Positions 8,120 through 17,116 of a stretch of 64,000 nt of DNA are shown one piece after another. The notes under the pieces were generated by a model that worked only from the letters and a program-made list of their open reading frames with translations, had not been told where the DNA came from and did no database searches. Each line of letters starts with the position of its first letter. Position 1 is the stretch's first letter. Source of the DNA: Natrialba swarupiae (GTDB taxonomy: Archaea; Halobacteriota; Halobacteria; Halobacteriales; Natrialbaceae). A program made the translations under genes and the position numbers. The stretch is from assembly GCF_008245225.1 (NCBI RefSeq), contig NZ_VTAW01000001.1, forward strand, positions 248,001 through 312,000. The letters run 5' to 3'.

Positions 8120-9445
8120 TTAGACCTCGTCTTGCTCCTCGACCGTCTCCTGTAAGACCGCGTCGAGCGAGTCGACGAGTGGCTCGACGTCCTGGTCGGG
8201 TTCGGCCCAGAAGCCGGTCAACACGGACCAGAACTCCGACTGGAACGGATCGCCGAGCGTGTCGTCTAAGTCCGGCACGAGTTCCACCTCGTCGGCCATC
8301 TCCGAGAGCTCGAGCATGATCTCGACGTCGTAGGCGTCGTCGTCCACCTCGAGGTTCGAGGCGATGAAACCGCCGCGTTCGGCCCACACCGCCTGGCCGT
8401 CGGCCGACACCATCTCCGCGACGGCCGTCCGCGCCGCTTCGACGTCGTCGCCGTACTCCGGGACCGTAAACCAGTTTTCGGCGGCGACCATCGCATCCGT
8501 GCCGGGGAGCATGAAGACGTCCAGATCGTCTGGGTCCTCGATCGCCCCGAACGTCGGCGTCCACGACCCCATGAAGTACAGCGGAATCTCGTTCTCCCAG
8601 AAGAACTCGTACTGGATGCCGAAGTCCCGGACCTCGCTGAAGTACCCCTGCTGGAGGAGATCCTGGATCTCCTGGAAGGCCGTGACGACGCGCTCGTCGG
8701 TGAACGCCGCGTCGCCATCGATGAGATCGCGCTGGAGCTGTGCGCCGTCGTCTTGCCGGAGGATGAACGCCTCGGTGACGTCGCTCAGCGGCCAGCCGTC
8801 ACCGTTTCCAGACGCCAGCGGCGCTTCGACGCCCTCGATCCCGTCGATCTCCGCGAGCAGATCGAGGAACTGGTCGTAGTCGTCGGGCTCCTCGAGGCCG
8901 TGATCGTCGAAAAACGACGATCGATACCAGAATCCGGGTTTGAGATCCATCTTGAACGGCGCGGCGTAGGCCTCACCGTCGACGCTTACGAACTCCGGAT
9001 CGGGCGCGAACTCCTCGGGATCCCAGGTGTCGGTCAACGACGCCAGATGACCCGACTCGGCGTCCGACTGGACGCGGGCCGGTGACGGCATCACGACGAC
9101 GTCGGCGGTCGCCACGCCCGCCTCGTAATCGATCAGCGTCCCGGTCAGAATCGCCTCGGTGTCCCGCGGTTCGTACGTAATGTCGATCCCGGTCTCCTCC
9201 TCGGCGTGATCGACGACCGCGAGGAAGTCTTCTTCCTCGTCTTCGGTCCAGACGCCGGTGACGGAAATCGATTCCTCTTGTACTTCTCCGCCCTCGTCGC
9301 CGACATCGTCGGCGTCGTCGGCCTCGTCAGTGCTCTCCTCGACGTCACTCCCTTCCTCTCCGAGACAGCCAGCCAGGCCGACGACGCCGGCCCCGACTCC
9401 TCCGATAACGGTCCGCCGACGCACAGGCATGTTACTGTCACCCAT
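8120..9445 (-). CDS. extracellular solute-binding lipoprotein of CUT1-type ABC importer
   Basis: The product is a 441-residue lipoprotein. A Tat signal (VRRRTVIGG), a hydrophobic core and a lipobox LAGC are followed by a very acidic linker of about 35 residues. The body resembles family 1 extracellular binding proteins: SITGVWTEDEE..., a hinge region with GEAYAAPFKMDLKPGFWYR near residue 165, then GIQYEFFWENEIPLYFMGSW. It should capture the substrate outside the cell and deliver it to the permeases encoded from the left. It lies on the opposite strand, converging with that operon, which is unusual because binding proteins are normally the first gene. Start is ATG 9445; an ATG five codons later is also usable. 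Confidence 0.88.
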   Translation of the reverse strand: MGDSNMPVRRRTVIGGVGAGVVGLAGCLGEEGSDVEESTDEADDADDVGDEGGEVQEESISVTGVWTEDEEEDFLAVVDHAEEETGIDITYEPRDTEAILTGTLIDYEAGVATADVVVMPSPARVQSDAESGHLASLTDTWDPEEFAPDPEFVSVDGEAYAAPFKMDLKPGFWYRSSFFDDHGLEEPDDYDQFLDLLAEIDGIEGVEAPLASGNGDGWPLSDVTEAFILRQDDGAQLQRDLIDGDAAFTDERVVTAFQEIQDLLQQGYFSEVRDFGIQYEFFWENEIPLYFMGSWTPTFGAIEDPDDLDVFMLPGTDAMVAAENWFTVPEYGDDVEAARTAVAEMVSADGQAVWAERGGFIASNLEVDDDAYDVEIMLELSEMADEVELVPDLDDTLGDPFQSEFWSVLTGFWAEPDQDVEPLVDSLDAVLQETVEEQDEV

Positions 9446-9648
9446 ACTGATTTCCGACCACGATCTCGGACTTAATGGTTTGCCCAAGCGCCATGTAATT
9501 AAGTGTGGAGTGAGTTACCGCTCTCCGGGAGATTCTCCACAACCAGACCGACGCGGTACGGATCGAAACGAGATGCCGAGTCGAACGGCAGTGTCGGTCA
9601 CCTACCGCATGATTTATTTGAAATCCCTCACGATACACGTTTGACAAA

Positions 9649-10821
9649 ATGAACGAGAAACGTACGGTAGTTACCCTGTTCGGGGTCGGCGTCGCGGTCG
9701 TGACGGCGTACATCGCCTACCGATTCATCGCGGCGCTTACCATTGCCGTCTTTCTCTACTACTCGACGCGGCGCTTCTACAAGTCCCTCGAGCGGCTTCA
9801 CCTTCCCGATAAGGCACGTGCCGGACTCGTCATCTCGTTTCTCGGCGTTCCGTTGCTCGTTCTCATCACCTACACCGTCGCCCTCATCGTGGTCGAGATC
9901 CGCAACTTCGCTGCCGAGTATCCGGTCACCGAGATGCTTCCACAGGACGTCGTCTGGGTACAGAGCCTCGAGAACCCGCCGGAGCTCACGATTCAGGGGC
10001 TGGCCGTCGCCTACCAGGCCGGCACTTTCGACCCGTTTATCGACTTCGCGGTCGACCACGCCGGCCTGCTGACGAGCGTCGTCTCGAACGTGCTGTTGAA
10101 TCTGTTGATCGTCGTCGTCGTCACCTACTACCTCCTGATCGACGGCTCGAAGTTCCACGAGTGGTTACTCCGGTTCGACGACGACGCGATCGTCCGCGAG
10201 TACCTGGAGACCGCCGACAAGGAACTCGAGGCCGTACTGTTCGGAAACCTGCTGAACGTGATCCTCATCTCGCTGATCGCCATCGTCACGTTCATGGGGT
10301 ACAACCTAGCGGTCCCGTCGGCCGTCGAGATTCCCTACCCCGCACTCGCCGGCGCGCTCACCGGTATCGCGAGTCTGATTCCGGTCGTCGGGATGAAAAT
10401 CGTCTACGTTCCCGTCGCCATCGCGGCGGCCGTCCCGCTCGTCCTCGACGGCACCACCTCGCTGATCGTCTATCTGGTGGGCTTTCTGGTGCTCACGATC
10501 GTCGTCGTCGATACGATTCCCGATCTCGTCCTCCGTCCGTACCTGAGTGGCGAGCGCACCCACGTCGGCTTGCTGATGCTCGCGTACATCTTCGGCCCGA
10601 TCGTCTTCGGTTTCTACGGGCTCTTTTTGGCCCCGATCATCCTCGTCCTCGGACTGACGTTCGCCGACACCGCGCTTCCGCGACTCCTCGGTGCCAACGC
10701 CGGTCGGCGCTCCGGCCCACCCGAACGAACCGAGGGCGTCTCGGTCTCGGGACAAACCGAGGGCGTCTCGGTCTCGACGCAATCTCCCTCGAGCGAACCG
10801 TCGGGGGAAGCCAGCCAGTGA
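9649..10821 (+). CDS. AI-2E family transporter (membrane exporter-like)
   Basis: The product is a 390-residue membrane protein. It has an N-terminal pair of helices (residues 8-45), a soluble stretch, and five to six more helices, with the family-typical YLSGERTHVGLLMLAYIFGP near residue 300 and the following LFLAPIILVLGL. This superfamily includes autoinducer-2 exporters, but in haloarchaea members are of unknown substrate and some may act as Na+/H+ antiporters. The C-terminal tail holds a duplicated nine-residue unit TEGVSVS(G/T)Q. A TATTTG element about 30 nt upstream of the ATG is a likely promoter. Confidence 0.88.
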   Translation: MNEKRTVVTLFGVGVAVVTAYIAYRFIAALTIAVFLYYSTRRFYKSLERLHLPDKARAGLVISFLGVPLLVLITYTVALIVVEIRNFAAEYPVTEMLPQDVVWVQSLENPPELTIQGLAVAYQAGTFDPFIDFAVDHAGLLTSVVSNVLLNLLIVVVVTYYLLIDGSKFHEWLLRFDDDAIVREYLETADKELEAVLFGNLLNVILISLIAIVTFMGYNLAVPSAVEIPYPALAGALTGIASLIPVVGMKIVYVPVAIAAAVPLVLDGTTSLIVYLVGFLVLTIVVVDTIPDLVLRPYLSGERTHVGLLMLAYIFGPIVFGFYGLFLAPIILVLGLTFADTALPRLLGANAGRRSGPPERTEGVSVSGQTEGVSVSTQSPSSEPSGEASQ

Positions 10822-10860
10822 CAGTCAACGATTATCAGGACGGAATCCGTTAGCACGCTC

Positions 10861-11709
10861 GTGAACAACGATACGACAGCGACGTTCGACATCGGCGAGA
10901 CGACGGTCGACCGACTCGGATTCGGGGGAATGCGTCTCTGTGGCGAGGAGATTATCGGTCCACCGGAGGACGAGGAAACCGCACGCGAGGTCGTGCAGAC
11001 GGCCGTCGATTCGGGCGTCACCTTCATCGATACCGCCGACTCCTACGGCCCCGGTGTCAGCGAACGGCTCATCGGCGAAGCGATCGGCGACCCCGAGGAC
11101 GTCGTCGTGGCGACGAAAGCCGGCCTCTTGCGCAACCGCGAGGGCGAGTGGCTCGCCCACGGCGACCCCGATTACATCCGCAATCAGGTGCTCGCCTCCC
11201 GCGACCGGCTCCGAACCGAGACCATCGACCTCTATCAGTTCCACCGCCCCGACCCCGACACCCCCTTCGAGGACTCCGTCTCGACGTTCGCCAAACTGAA
11301 AGACGAGGGCCTCGTCGACCAGGTCGGCCTCAGTAACGTCTCCGTCGACCAACTCGAGACTGCACGCGAACACGTCGAGATCGCGACCGTCCAGAACCGG
11401 TACAACGTCGACGATCGATCGTCGAGGGACGTCCTCGAGGTCTGTACAGACAACGACATCGGCTTCATCCCCTGGGCACCCATCGACGCCGACGACCTCG
11501 CAACTCACGGCGACCTCATCGACGAGATCGCCGACGAACACGACGCGACCAGACGACAGGTCGCGCTGGCGTGGCTGCTCGAGCGGTCGCCGGTGGTGTT
11601 GCCGATCCCCGGTACGTCGAGTCCCGACCACCTCGAGTCGAATCTCGAGGCTCGAGAGCTCTCGCTTCCCGACGAGGCGGTACAGCGATTGACCGACGCG
11701 GGTCGATAA
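10861..11709 (+). CDS. aldo/keto reductase
   Basis: The product is a 282-residue NAD(P)H-dependent oxidoreductase of the aldo/keto reductase superfamily. It starts with GTG. The TIM-barrel motifs are easy to place: RLGFGGMRL, FIDTADSYGPGVSE (catalytic Asp and Tyr), VVATKAG (catalytic Lys), DLYQFHRPD (His), VGLSNVS, and the cofactor-binding segment PIPGTSSPDHLESNLEA near the C-terminus. It is likely cytoplasmic and reduces small aldehydes or ketones; the exact substrate is not predictable. It begins 39 bp after the AI-2E gene and may be in the same transcript. Confidence 0.92.
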   Translation: MNNDTTATFDIGETTVDRLGFGGMRLCGEEIIGPPEDEETAREVVQTAVDSGVTFIDTADSYGPGVSERLIGEAIGDPEDVVVATKAGLLRNREGEWLAHGDPDYIRNQVLASRDRLRTETIDLYQFHRPDPDTPFEDSVSTFAKLKDEGLVDQVGLSNVSVDQLETAREHVEIATVQNRYNVDDRSSRDVLEVCTDNDIGFIPWAPIDADDLATHGDLIDEIADEHDATRRQVALAWLLERSPVVLPIPGTSSPDHLESNLEARELSLPDEAVQRLTDAGR

Positions 11710-12115
11710 GAGATCGTCTAACCGACACCGCCTTTCGGCGTTCCACGCCTGAGACGGTCTGCTGTCCGTCAGCTGTAACATTCCCTCGCTCGGGACGTAC
11801 TGGAGTTCAACGATGCGGAGGGCCCCATCCACAGGCTTATTAACTCATTTAATCAATAGAGGTATATCCGATTCAGCGTACCCAGCCCGTACTATCGGTA
11901 GGCCGACCAATCATCGCGCGAGGATGGATCTGGCCCGACCCCAGAACGGGTGACTCTCCAATATCAAGTTTACTCAGCTTTGAGTACAATCTATCGCTAT
12001 TCGGCTACTGTGGGCCGTTATGAACTCCCATATGGCAACGTGAGATTAGGTAATTTGTATCACACGCAGGATAGGATCCTCGGCGTTTATGTACCAGCGT
12101 GATTGCATCCCTAGT
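11710..12115 (+). promoter_or_regulatory. 406-bp leader region before pckA
   Basis: I see no gene here. The centre is AT-rich for this genome and contains several AT blocks near 11838-11872 and around 11960. A GTTTATG element at 12085-12091 lies 25 nt before the pckA ATG and is the likely TATA box. The unusual length suggests room for transcription-factor sites controlling gluconeogenesis, but I find no clear palindrome and no RNA motif I can name. Confidence 0.45.
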
Positions 12116-13627
12116 ATGTCCGAAACCGGGACCAAGCGTCGGTCTCCCAGACGAGAGCTTCCGGATCCGACTGAGGCGTCGAACGTGCGATACAACCCTA
12201 CGCTCGAGGAGCTACGTGAACTCGCCGAAGACGACGAGATCACCACCGAGTTCGGCTCCTCGTCGTACGTCAGCGAGTACCGCTCGCGGTGTGCGGACAA
12301 GACCAAAAACGCAGTCGACGACGAGTTTTCGACCGAGGACTACGACCTGCTCGAGAACGCCGTCGACGCCGTCGAAGCGCGTGAGATGATCTGTGTCGAC
12401 CGGCTCATGGGGCGCCACCCCGACGCGACCTTCTGTTGCCGTCTCTACGTGCCGGTAGCACACGCTCGCATCGCCCTGGCGTGGGCGAAGCTGTTCGAGC
12501 CGGCCGACGGCCGCGAACCCGACCTCGTGACCGTCCAGGACCCCGACCACGAGCGGACGGCGATCCGCGTACTCCCCGAGGACGGGTTCACCGCGGTACT
12601 CGGCAGCGATTACACCGGCGAGGCGAAGAAGTCGTTCCTCCGCCTCTTCATGTACCGTACGAAACAGCGTGGCGGTCTCGGTCTGCACGCGGGCAGCAAG
12701 CGTGTACGGGTCCGCGACGCTGACGGCGATATGCACACTGTCGGCCAGGTCTTCCTCGGCCTCTCGGCGACCGGCAAGTCGACGCTGACCTCCCACGGCC
12801 TCTGGCTCGAAGAGCCCGAAGACGCCGTCATGCTCCAGGACGACGTCTGTGCGTTGCTCCCGGACGGCTCCGTCGCCGGAAGCGAAGGCAAGGGGCTGTT
12901 CATCAAGACGATCGGCCTCGAGCGAGAGGAACAGCCCACCCTCTATACGGCTGCGACCCACGAATCGGCGGTGCTCGAGAACGTCGCCGTCGACGACGAC
13001 GGAACCGTCGACTTCGACGAGCCCCGATACACGAAAAACTCCCGGGCGATCGTCCAGCGCTCGGAACTCGAGAGCGCCGACGAGGAGATCGACTTAGACG
13101 GCGTCGACCAGGTCTTTTTCATCACGCGCAACCCGCTTATGCCCCCGGTCGCGAAACTCGACGAGGAGGAGGCGGCCGTCGCGTTCATGCTCGGCGAGTC
13201 GATCGAGACCAGCGCGGGCGACCCCTCGCGTGCGGGCGAATCGATCCGCGTCGTCGGAACGAATCCGTTTATCATCGGCTCGGAGGGCGAAGAAGGGAAC
13301 CAGTTTCGCGATCTCATCGCCGATCTGGACGTCGACTGTTTCGTCATCAACACCGGCTATCTCGGCGACGAGTCCAAAGATATCGGCGTCACCGAGTCGG
13401 TGACGATCCTCACCGAACTCGCCCGTGGGACGATCGAGTGGACCGACGACGAGGCGACCGGCCTCACGCTCCCCGAAGCGGTCCCTGGCCTGGACATCGA
13501 GGCGTTCTCCGTCCCCGACCACGTCGACGATTACGAGACCGCCGCCGCTGAACTCCGCGAGGAGCGCCTCGAGTATCTCGAGCAGTTCGAGGACTTAGAC
13601 GAGAAGATCAAAGAAGCGACGTACTGA
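12116..13627 (+). CDS. pckA: ATP-dependent phosphoenolpyruvate carboxykinase
   Basis: The product is a 503-residue cytosolic enzyme converting oxaloacetate and ATP to PEP, CO2 and ADP, the entry to gluconeogenesis. Signature motifs are present: the kinase-1a P-loop GLSATGKST at residues 215-223, a metal site shortly before it in the GLGLHAGSKR region, the kinase-2 LQDDVCALL near residue 240, and EGKGLFIKTIGL just after it. The length suits the ATP-dependent family. The ATG at 12116 follows a TATA-like element by about 25 nt; the upstream open extension is rejected. It is transcribed alone; the following sequence is foreign in composition. Confidence 0.92.
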   Translation: MSETGTKRRSPRRELPDPTEASNVRYNPTLEELRELAEDDEITTEFGSSSYVSEYRSRCADKTKNAVDDEFSTEDYDLLENAVDAVEAREMICVDRLMGRHPDATFCCRLYVPVAHARIALAWAKLFEPADGREPDLVTVQDPDHERTAIRVLPEDGFTAVLGSDYTGEAKKSFLRLFMYRTKQRGGLGLHAGSKRVRVRDADGDMHTVGQVFLGLSATGKSTLTSHGLWLEEPEDAVMLQDDVCALLPDGSVAGSEGKGLFIKTIGLEREEQPTLYTAATHESAVLENVAVDDDGTVDFDEPRYTKNSRAIVQRSELESADEEIDLDGVDQVFFITRNPLMPPVAKLDEEEAAVAFMLGESIETSAGDPSRAGESIRVVGTNPFIIGSEGEEGNQFRDLIADLDVDCFVINTGYLGDESKDIGVTESVTILTELARGTIEWTDDEATGLTLPEAVPGLDIEAFSVPDHVDDYETAAAELREERLEYLEQFEDLDEKIKEATY

Positions 13628-13671
13628 TCGACCGGTTTCACTCGAGTCCGAGTTATCCAATAGAGTCGGAT

Positions 13672-13860
13672 TATCTGAGCAGCAGAGCAACTAAATTGAG
13701 CAGCGGTTATATAGAAAATGACGGGATTTTTACCCTTGGTGTAGATGTAGGTGAAAGCATTGGAGTATTTGATGTATTTAGCGATGTCGGAAATTCAGTA
13801 GAACACCCTGTTACAGGACAAAGTGGTTTTAACGACGAATATGCACAGAAATGTGGTTGA
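13672..13860 (+). pseudogene. AT-rich C-terminal gene fragment, unknown family
   Basis: An open frame without a start codon runs to a TGA at 13858-13860. From about 13699 it reads as a plausible protein end: SSGYIENDGIFTLGVDVG, ESIGVFDVFSDVG and a cysteine-containing close at CG. Codon use is AT-rich and unlike the pckA gene just upstream, matching instead the AT-rich body of the next gene. It ends 6 bp from the stop of that gene on the other strand. I read it as the tail of an imported gene whose start was lost when the segment was inserted or rearranged; the first dozen codons may be ordinary intergenic DNA. I recognise no family. Confidence 0.45.
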
Positions 13861-13866
13861 AGAAGG

Positions 13867-15474
13867 CTAGTCCCAGACCTCGGCTACCGAGTTAGTATAG
13901 TTAAAGTTTCTGATATCTTCAACTTTCTCCTCTTCGACAAAGACGTATGTCTCGGTATCGCCAAGCTCTCCTTCTGCTACCAAGTATCCGTCCGGTACTT
14001 CGGACTCTACATGGCTCTTTGCATGTAGGGGTTCGTGTTTTTGGCTAGTTATTACTGTCCACTTCTTTCTTGTATCTTCCTCGAACTTATTTAGCTTGTT
14101 TTTGTTAAAGTTCGGTACAAACTCTGTATCCAACTGTTCTGCATATTCGTGTGATGTTAAGAATCCAAGTATCTTTGTCTCTCTAATACCGTCTACCATC
14201 TCTGTAGGAGAATCGTTTCCGGCCGAGTCAATAAATCTTAAAGAGTTTCCGAATATTGCGGAGTGTATATCGGTTTTATCCAGTACTTCGTAGTTTCTGT
14301 CTTTCTGTTTTTCTATAGTGTTTTTCATTTCCTGGTAGTCGTACGGTCCTAGTGCTGTACCGTCTCGGTATTCGCTTTCCATTGCCGGCCGGATGAAGTC
14401 TGTTCCTGGCTGTTGTATGCTGTCACGGTTTCTACCCCACATCGGTTCACAGTAGTGGAGGTTCCAGTCGCCGGATTCATCTTTAAGCGCGATATTGATG
14501 ACTTCATGTGTGGTTGTCGGTTCGTATGTTTCCCAGACAACCATGTCGTCCCGGTCCCAGTCCAGAAGCTCTTTTCCAAAGTATCGGAGAGCGTTGTAAC
14601 CAACTACGCTACTTGTCCCGCTGCCACGGATGTTTGAGTCTATTACTCCTTTTCCCATTCTTATGGTTGGGAATATTCCTTTTACCATGCCGTACAGTTT
14701 TTCTTGTCTTGTACCGTTTTCCGGTATTTCTTCTTCTACAAAACTTTTGATATCGTCGTAACCTCTGATTCCGGAGGTATGTGTGGTTAATACATCTTCC
14801 CCGGTTACAGGAGGTCCGTCTATGTCGTTCCAGTATTTTTCGTCCCAGTCTTCTTCGGTTAGTGTGTTTACTATGGTATCCCATTCTCTTTCTGTGGTGT
14901 AGTCTGAGTCTCCTCCGGCTGTCTCTGCCTGGTCGCGGAAGTCTACTTTAAATCCTTTCCACGGGTTTTCGACCGTTTCTGTAACTGTTTCCGTATCCCC
15001 TTGGTCGTCTCGAAGTTCGATTTCGACCGTGTTTTCGCCGGGCTGGAACTGCTGGGTCGGAATCGCCCCAGATAGCTCCGCCGTCTTCCCGTCGATACTC
15101 ACCGTTTCCTCGAGATCGTCGAGGGTCGCCGATCCGAACACGCCCTCGAGACTGGCGTCGACGGTGAGATCCTCGAGTTCCGCATCGGACGTCAGCGACA
15201 CCGTGAGTTCCGACCGCTCGTCGGCGTTCTCGTCGGTGACCAGTGGAATGTAGCCGTGTTCGACCTCGAGTTCGACCTCGGGATCGACCAGCCCGCCCTG
15301 TGGATCGTCGCTGTCGGATTCACGACTCGGGTCGGTGTCGCTGACGGGCTCACCGTCTGCGTCGGTCGCCCCCTCCTCGAGTACGTCGGTACAGCCAGCG
15401 ATACTAGCACCCGACGGTACAGACAGCGCTACCAGAACCGTTCGCCGGTCGATTCGCCACTTACGGTCACCCAT
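13867..15474 (-). CDS. chimeric Tat lipoprotein with AT-rich C-terminal body
   Basis: The product has 535 residues. Residues 1-155 look native: Tat motif DRRTVLVAL, lipobox SIAGC (Cys28), a Ser/Asp/Glu linker and a beta-rich domain (EVELEVEHGYIPL..., ending PGENTVEIELRDD), encoded in GC-rich DNA. From about residue 157 (near 15005) the DNA turns strongly AT-rich with codons like TCT, TTA, AAA and AGA to the end. This body has scattered Trp, Cys and His (THEVINIALKDE, DWNLHYCEPMWG) and ends TNSVAEVWD. I recognise no domain in it. It should sit outside the cell as a lipid-anchored protein. The composition break within one intact frame suggests in-frame fusion of transferred DNA to a resident export module. 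Confidence 0.75.
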   Translation of the reverse strand: MGDRKWRIDRRTVLVALSVPSGASIAGCTDVLEEGATDADGEPVSDTDPSRESDSDDPQGGLVDPEVELEVEHGYIPLVTDENADERSELTVSLTSDAELEDLTVDASLEGVFGSATLDDLEETVSIDGKTAELSGAIPTQQFQPGENTVEIELRDDQGDTETVTETVENPWKGFKVDFRDQAETAGGDSDYTTEREWDTIVNTLTEEDWDEKYWNDIDGPPVTGEDVLTTHTSGIRGYDDIKSFVEEEIPENGTRQEKLYGMVKGIFPTIRMGKGVIDSNIRGSGTSSVVGYNALRYFGKELLDWDRDDMVVWETYEPTTTHEVINIALKDESGDWNLHYCEPMWGRNRDSIQQPGTDFIRPAMESEYRDGTALGPYDYQEMKNTIEKQKDRNYEVLDKTDIHSAIFGNSLRFIDSAGNDSPTEMVDGIRETKILGFLTSHEYAEQLDTEFVPNFNKNKLNKFEEDTRKKWTVITSQKHEPLHAKSHVESEVPDGYLVAEGELGDTETYVFVEEEKVEDIRNFNYTNSVAEVWD

Positions 15475-15573
15475 CGAAATCCCCTCTCATACGCCCTCGA
15501 GTAATTGAATCGACGGTTATCACGATCCCCAATAAATGTATCCGTAGCAACGACTGTCAGTTCAGTCGACAGA

Positions 15574-16684
15574 TCAGGGGCGCTCGAGGATTCGCTTTCG
15601 TTTCTCGACTGCTGATCCGTATCGTCGCACTGTATGCGACGATGTATGGCGTAACTGTTCTCGAACATGCTCGAGATCACCGTCCTCGGCCATGTGCTTC
15701 CCGACAGTATCTCGAAGCGTGAGCCACGTAATTTGGCGACCATCGTCGTCGATTTCCCCAATATCGCAGAGTTTGCGCAGCAGATAGTTGAGCGAGTTCG
15801 ACTGATATGGGTTTTTCTTCCGCGTCAACCACAACAGGTCGGTGTCGTCGTACTTGGAGTACTGTGCTCGCTCTTCGAGCCAGTTCTCGAGCGCCCGCGT
15901 CGTTTGCGGACGTAACGCGACGATCCACTGATCGTCCTCTGACGATACCTCCTCGTTCGGAATCTGTAGAATACCGTTCTCGAGATCGAGCCAGAACGTC
16001 TTCGCCCGCTCGACCTCGTCGGGGCGAAGCCCCGTATCGAGCGTCGTCCAGATGAGACTCGGGTATTTCCAGCTGTCCGCTCGCTTCCAATCGTCCGTTC
16101 CGATCTCCGATTTCGGAACCCCGAACCGCTGCGCGAGGTATTCCTTCCATCGATCCCGTTCGTCGGGTGAGAGGCTCGTGTAACTCGGAATCGATCCGTA
16201 TTCGAGGGCGGCTTCGCGGAGCATTGCCATCTCCGTTCTCGTCAGGCAATCCTCGAGCGACGAATCCTCCTCGGAGACCGTGAAACTGAACTCCGGTTCC
16301 CATTCGGGTGCGCCTTTGATGTGGTGTTTCCACTTGAAGAGCAATTTTAGCGCTTTCTCGATTCCCTTCTTGTACGAATTCTCGTGATCCTGCAACGCAA
16401 CGTGTTGGAGGTATCGATCCGCGTGTTCTGCATCCACCAGTAACGTGTACCCGTTCTCGAGTTCGGACCAGACGTACCGGTAGAAGCCGTCGATTCGGTA
16501 GATGGCGACCTCCACGGTTTTTTTTGCTGTATCCCTCCTCCTGCTGGGGATCTTTTCCTTCGTCGAGCAACCAGTCGATCAACCGCTTCTGGTGGTGCTT
16601 GTAATCGAAGACGTGTTTTTCGTTTGCTTCCAGGGTTTTCCGAGTCGGTTCGGAAAGGATACGGATGTCTCTGTATGTGGCCAT
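15574..16684 (-). pseudogene. tyrosine recombinase/integrase, frameshifted in an A8 run
   Basis: A phage-type integrase is split into two frames. The first piece begins at ATG 16684 (MATYRDIRILSEPTRKTL) and carries the SAM-like core-binding start. It reaches a run of eight A residues on the coding strand (16518-16525 on the plus strand). Removing one A would give YSKKTVEVAIYRIDGF and join it to the second piece, which runs to 15574. That piece has the catalytic domain: TGLRPDEVE (first Arg), WLTLRDTVGKHM (second Arg; the usual His is Thr), LRHTSSHTV and the nucleophile in RRYG. It is either inactive, rescued by slippage at the homopolymer, or a sequencing error. The tRNA-His next door is the probable integration target. 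Confidence 0.75.
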
Positions 16685-16723
16685 TGGTATCACCGGACGA
16701 ATGTTGAATAATTTATTACCTAG

Positions 16724-16731
16724 GTTTATAA
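16724..16731 (-). promoter_or_regulatory. putative TATA box of the integrase
   Basis: The sequence TTTATAAA lies about 40 nt upstream of the integrase ATG at 16684, in an AT-rich patch between that gene and the tRNA. It is symmetrical, so direction is inferred from the position of the gene. Confidence 0.35.
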
Positions 16732-16868
16732 AATGTATTAGTACAGGCATTTTTAAACACCCGGGTACGGCGGGGCGACTACCTATTGTTCTAACCGTGA
16801 AGCCTGTGAATGGCGATCGGACCCAAAACTGAGAGACCTGAAAATCGCCCGTAGAAACCGTGATGGAG

Positions 16869-16941
16869 GTCCGGGTGCGAGAATCGAACCCGCGTCTCAG
16901 CCTCCACAAGGCTGAAGGATAACCACTACCCCAACCCGGAC
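16869..16941 (-). tRNA. tRNA-His (GTG)
   Basis: The 73-nt gene on the minus strand folds into a cloverleaf. The acceptor stem includes the extra G-1 paired with C73 that is diagnostic for tRNA-His. The anticodon stem is CAGCC/GGCTG with loop TTGTGGA, giving anticodon GTG. The T-arm contains GGTTCGATT. CCA is not encoded. A CTAAATAA box about 15-20 nt upstream (16954-16961) is the likely promoter. The 3' end faces the integrase 185 bp away, the usual arrangement at an integration site. Confidence 0.95.
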
Positions 16942-17116
16942 ACGCTTGCAGGCTTATTTAGGACTGGTCCACCTGAAATACGTTACGACTCGAGTACGGT
17001 CCGTATGCGAGTTCGTGACGCGGATTTTCCCGTTCTCGCGAACCTCGAGAGTTCAGTTCTCGCCACAGTCGCGACCGAGACCCTTTTTTCCGCGCCGACC
17101 GTAGCCTCGCCAACGC

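Noticed and set aside
13640-15010. Second tRNA-His end copy (attR) near the AT-rich segment
   Set aside because: I looked for a repeat of the tRNA 3' bases by eye and found none, so I do not claim element borders.
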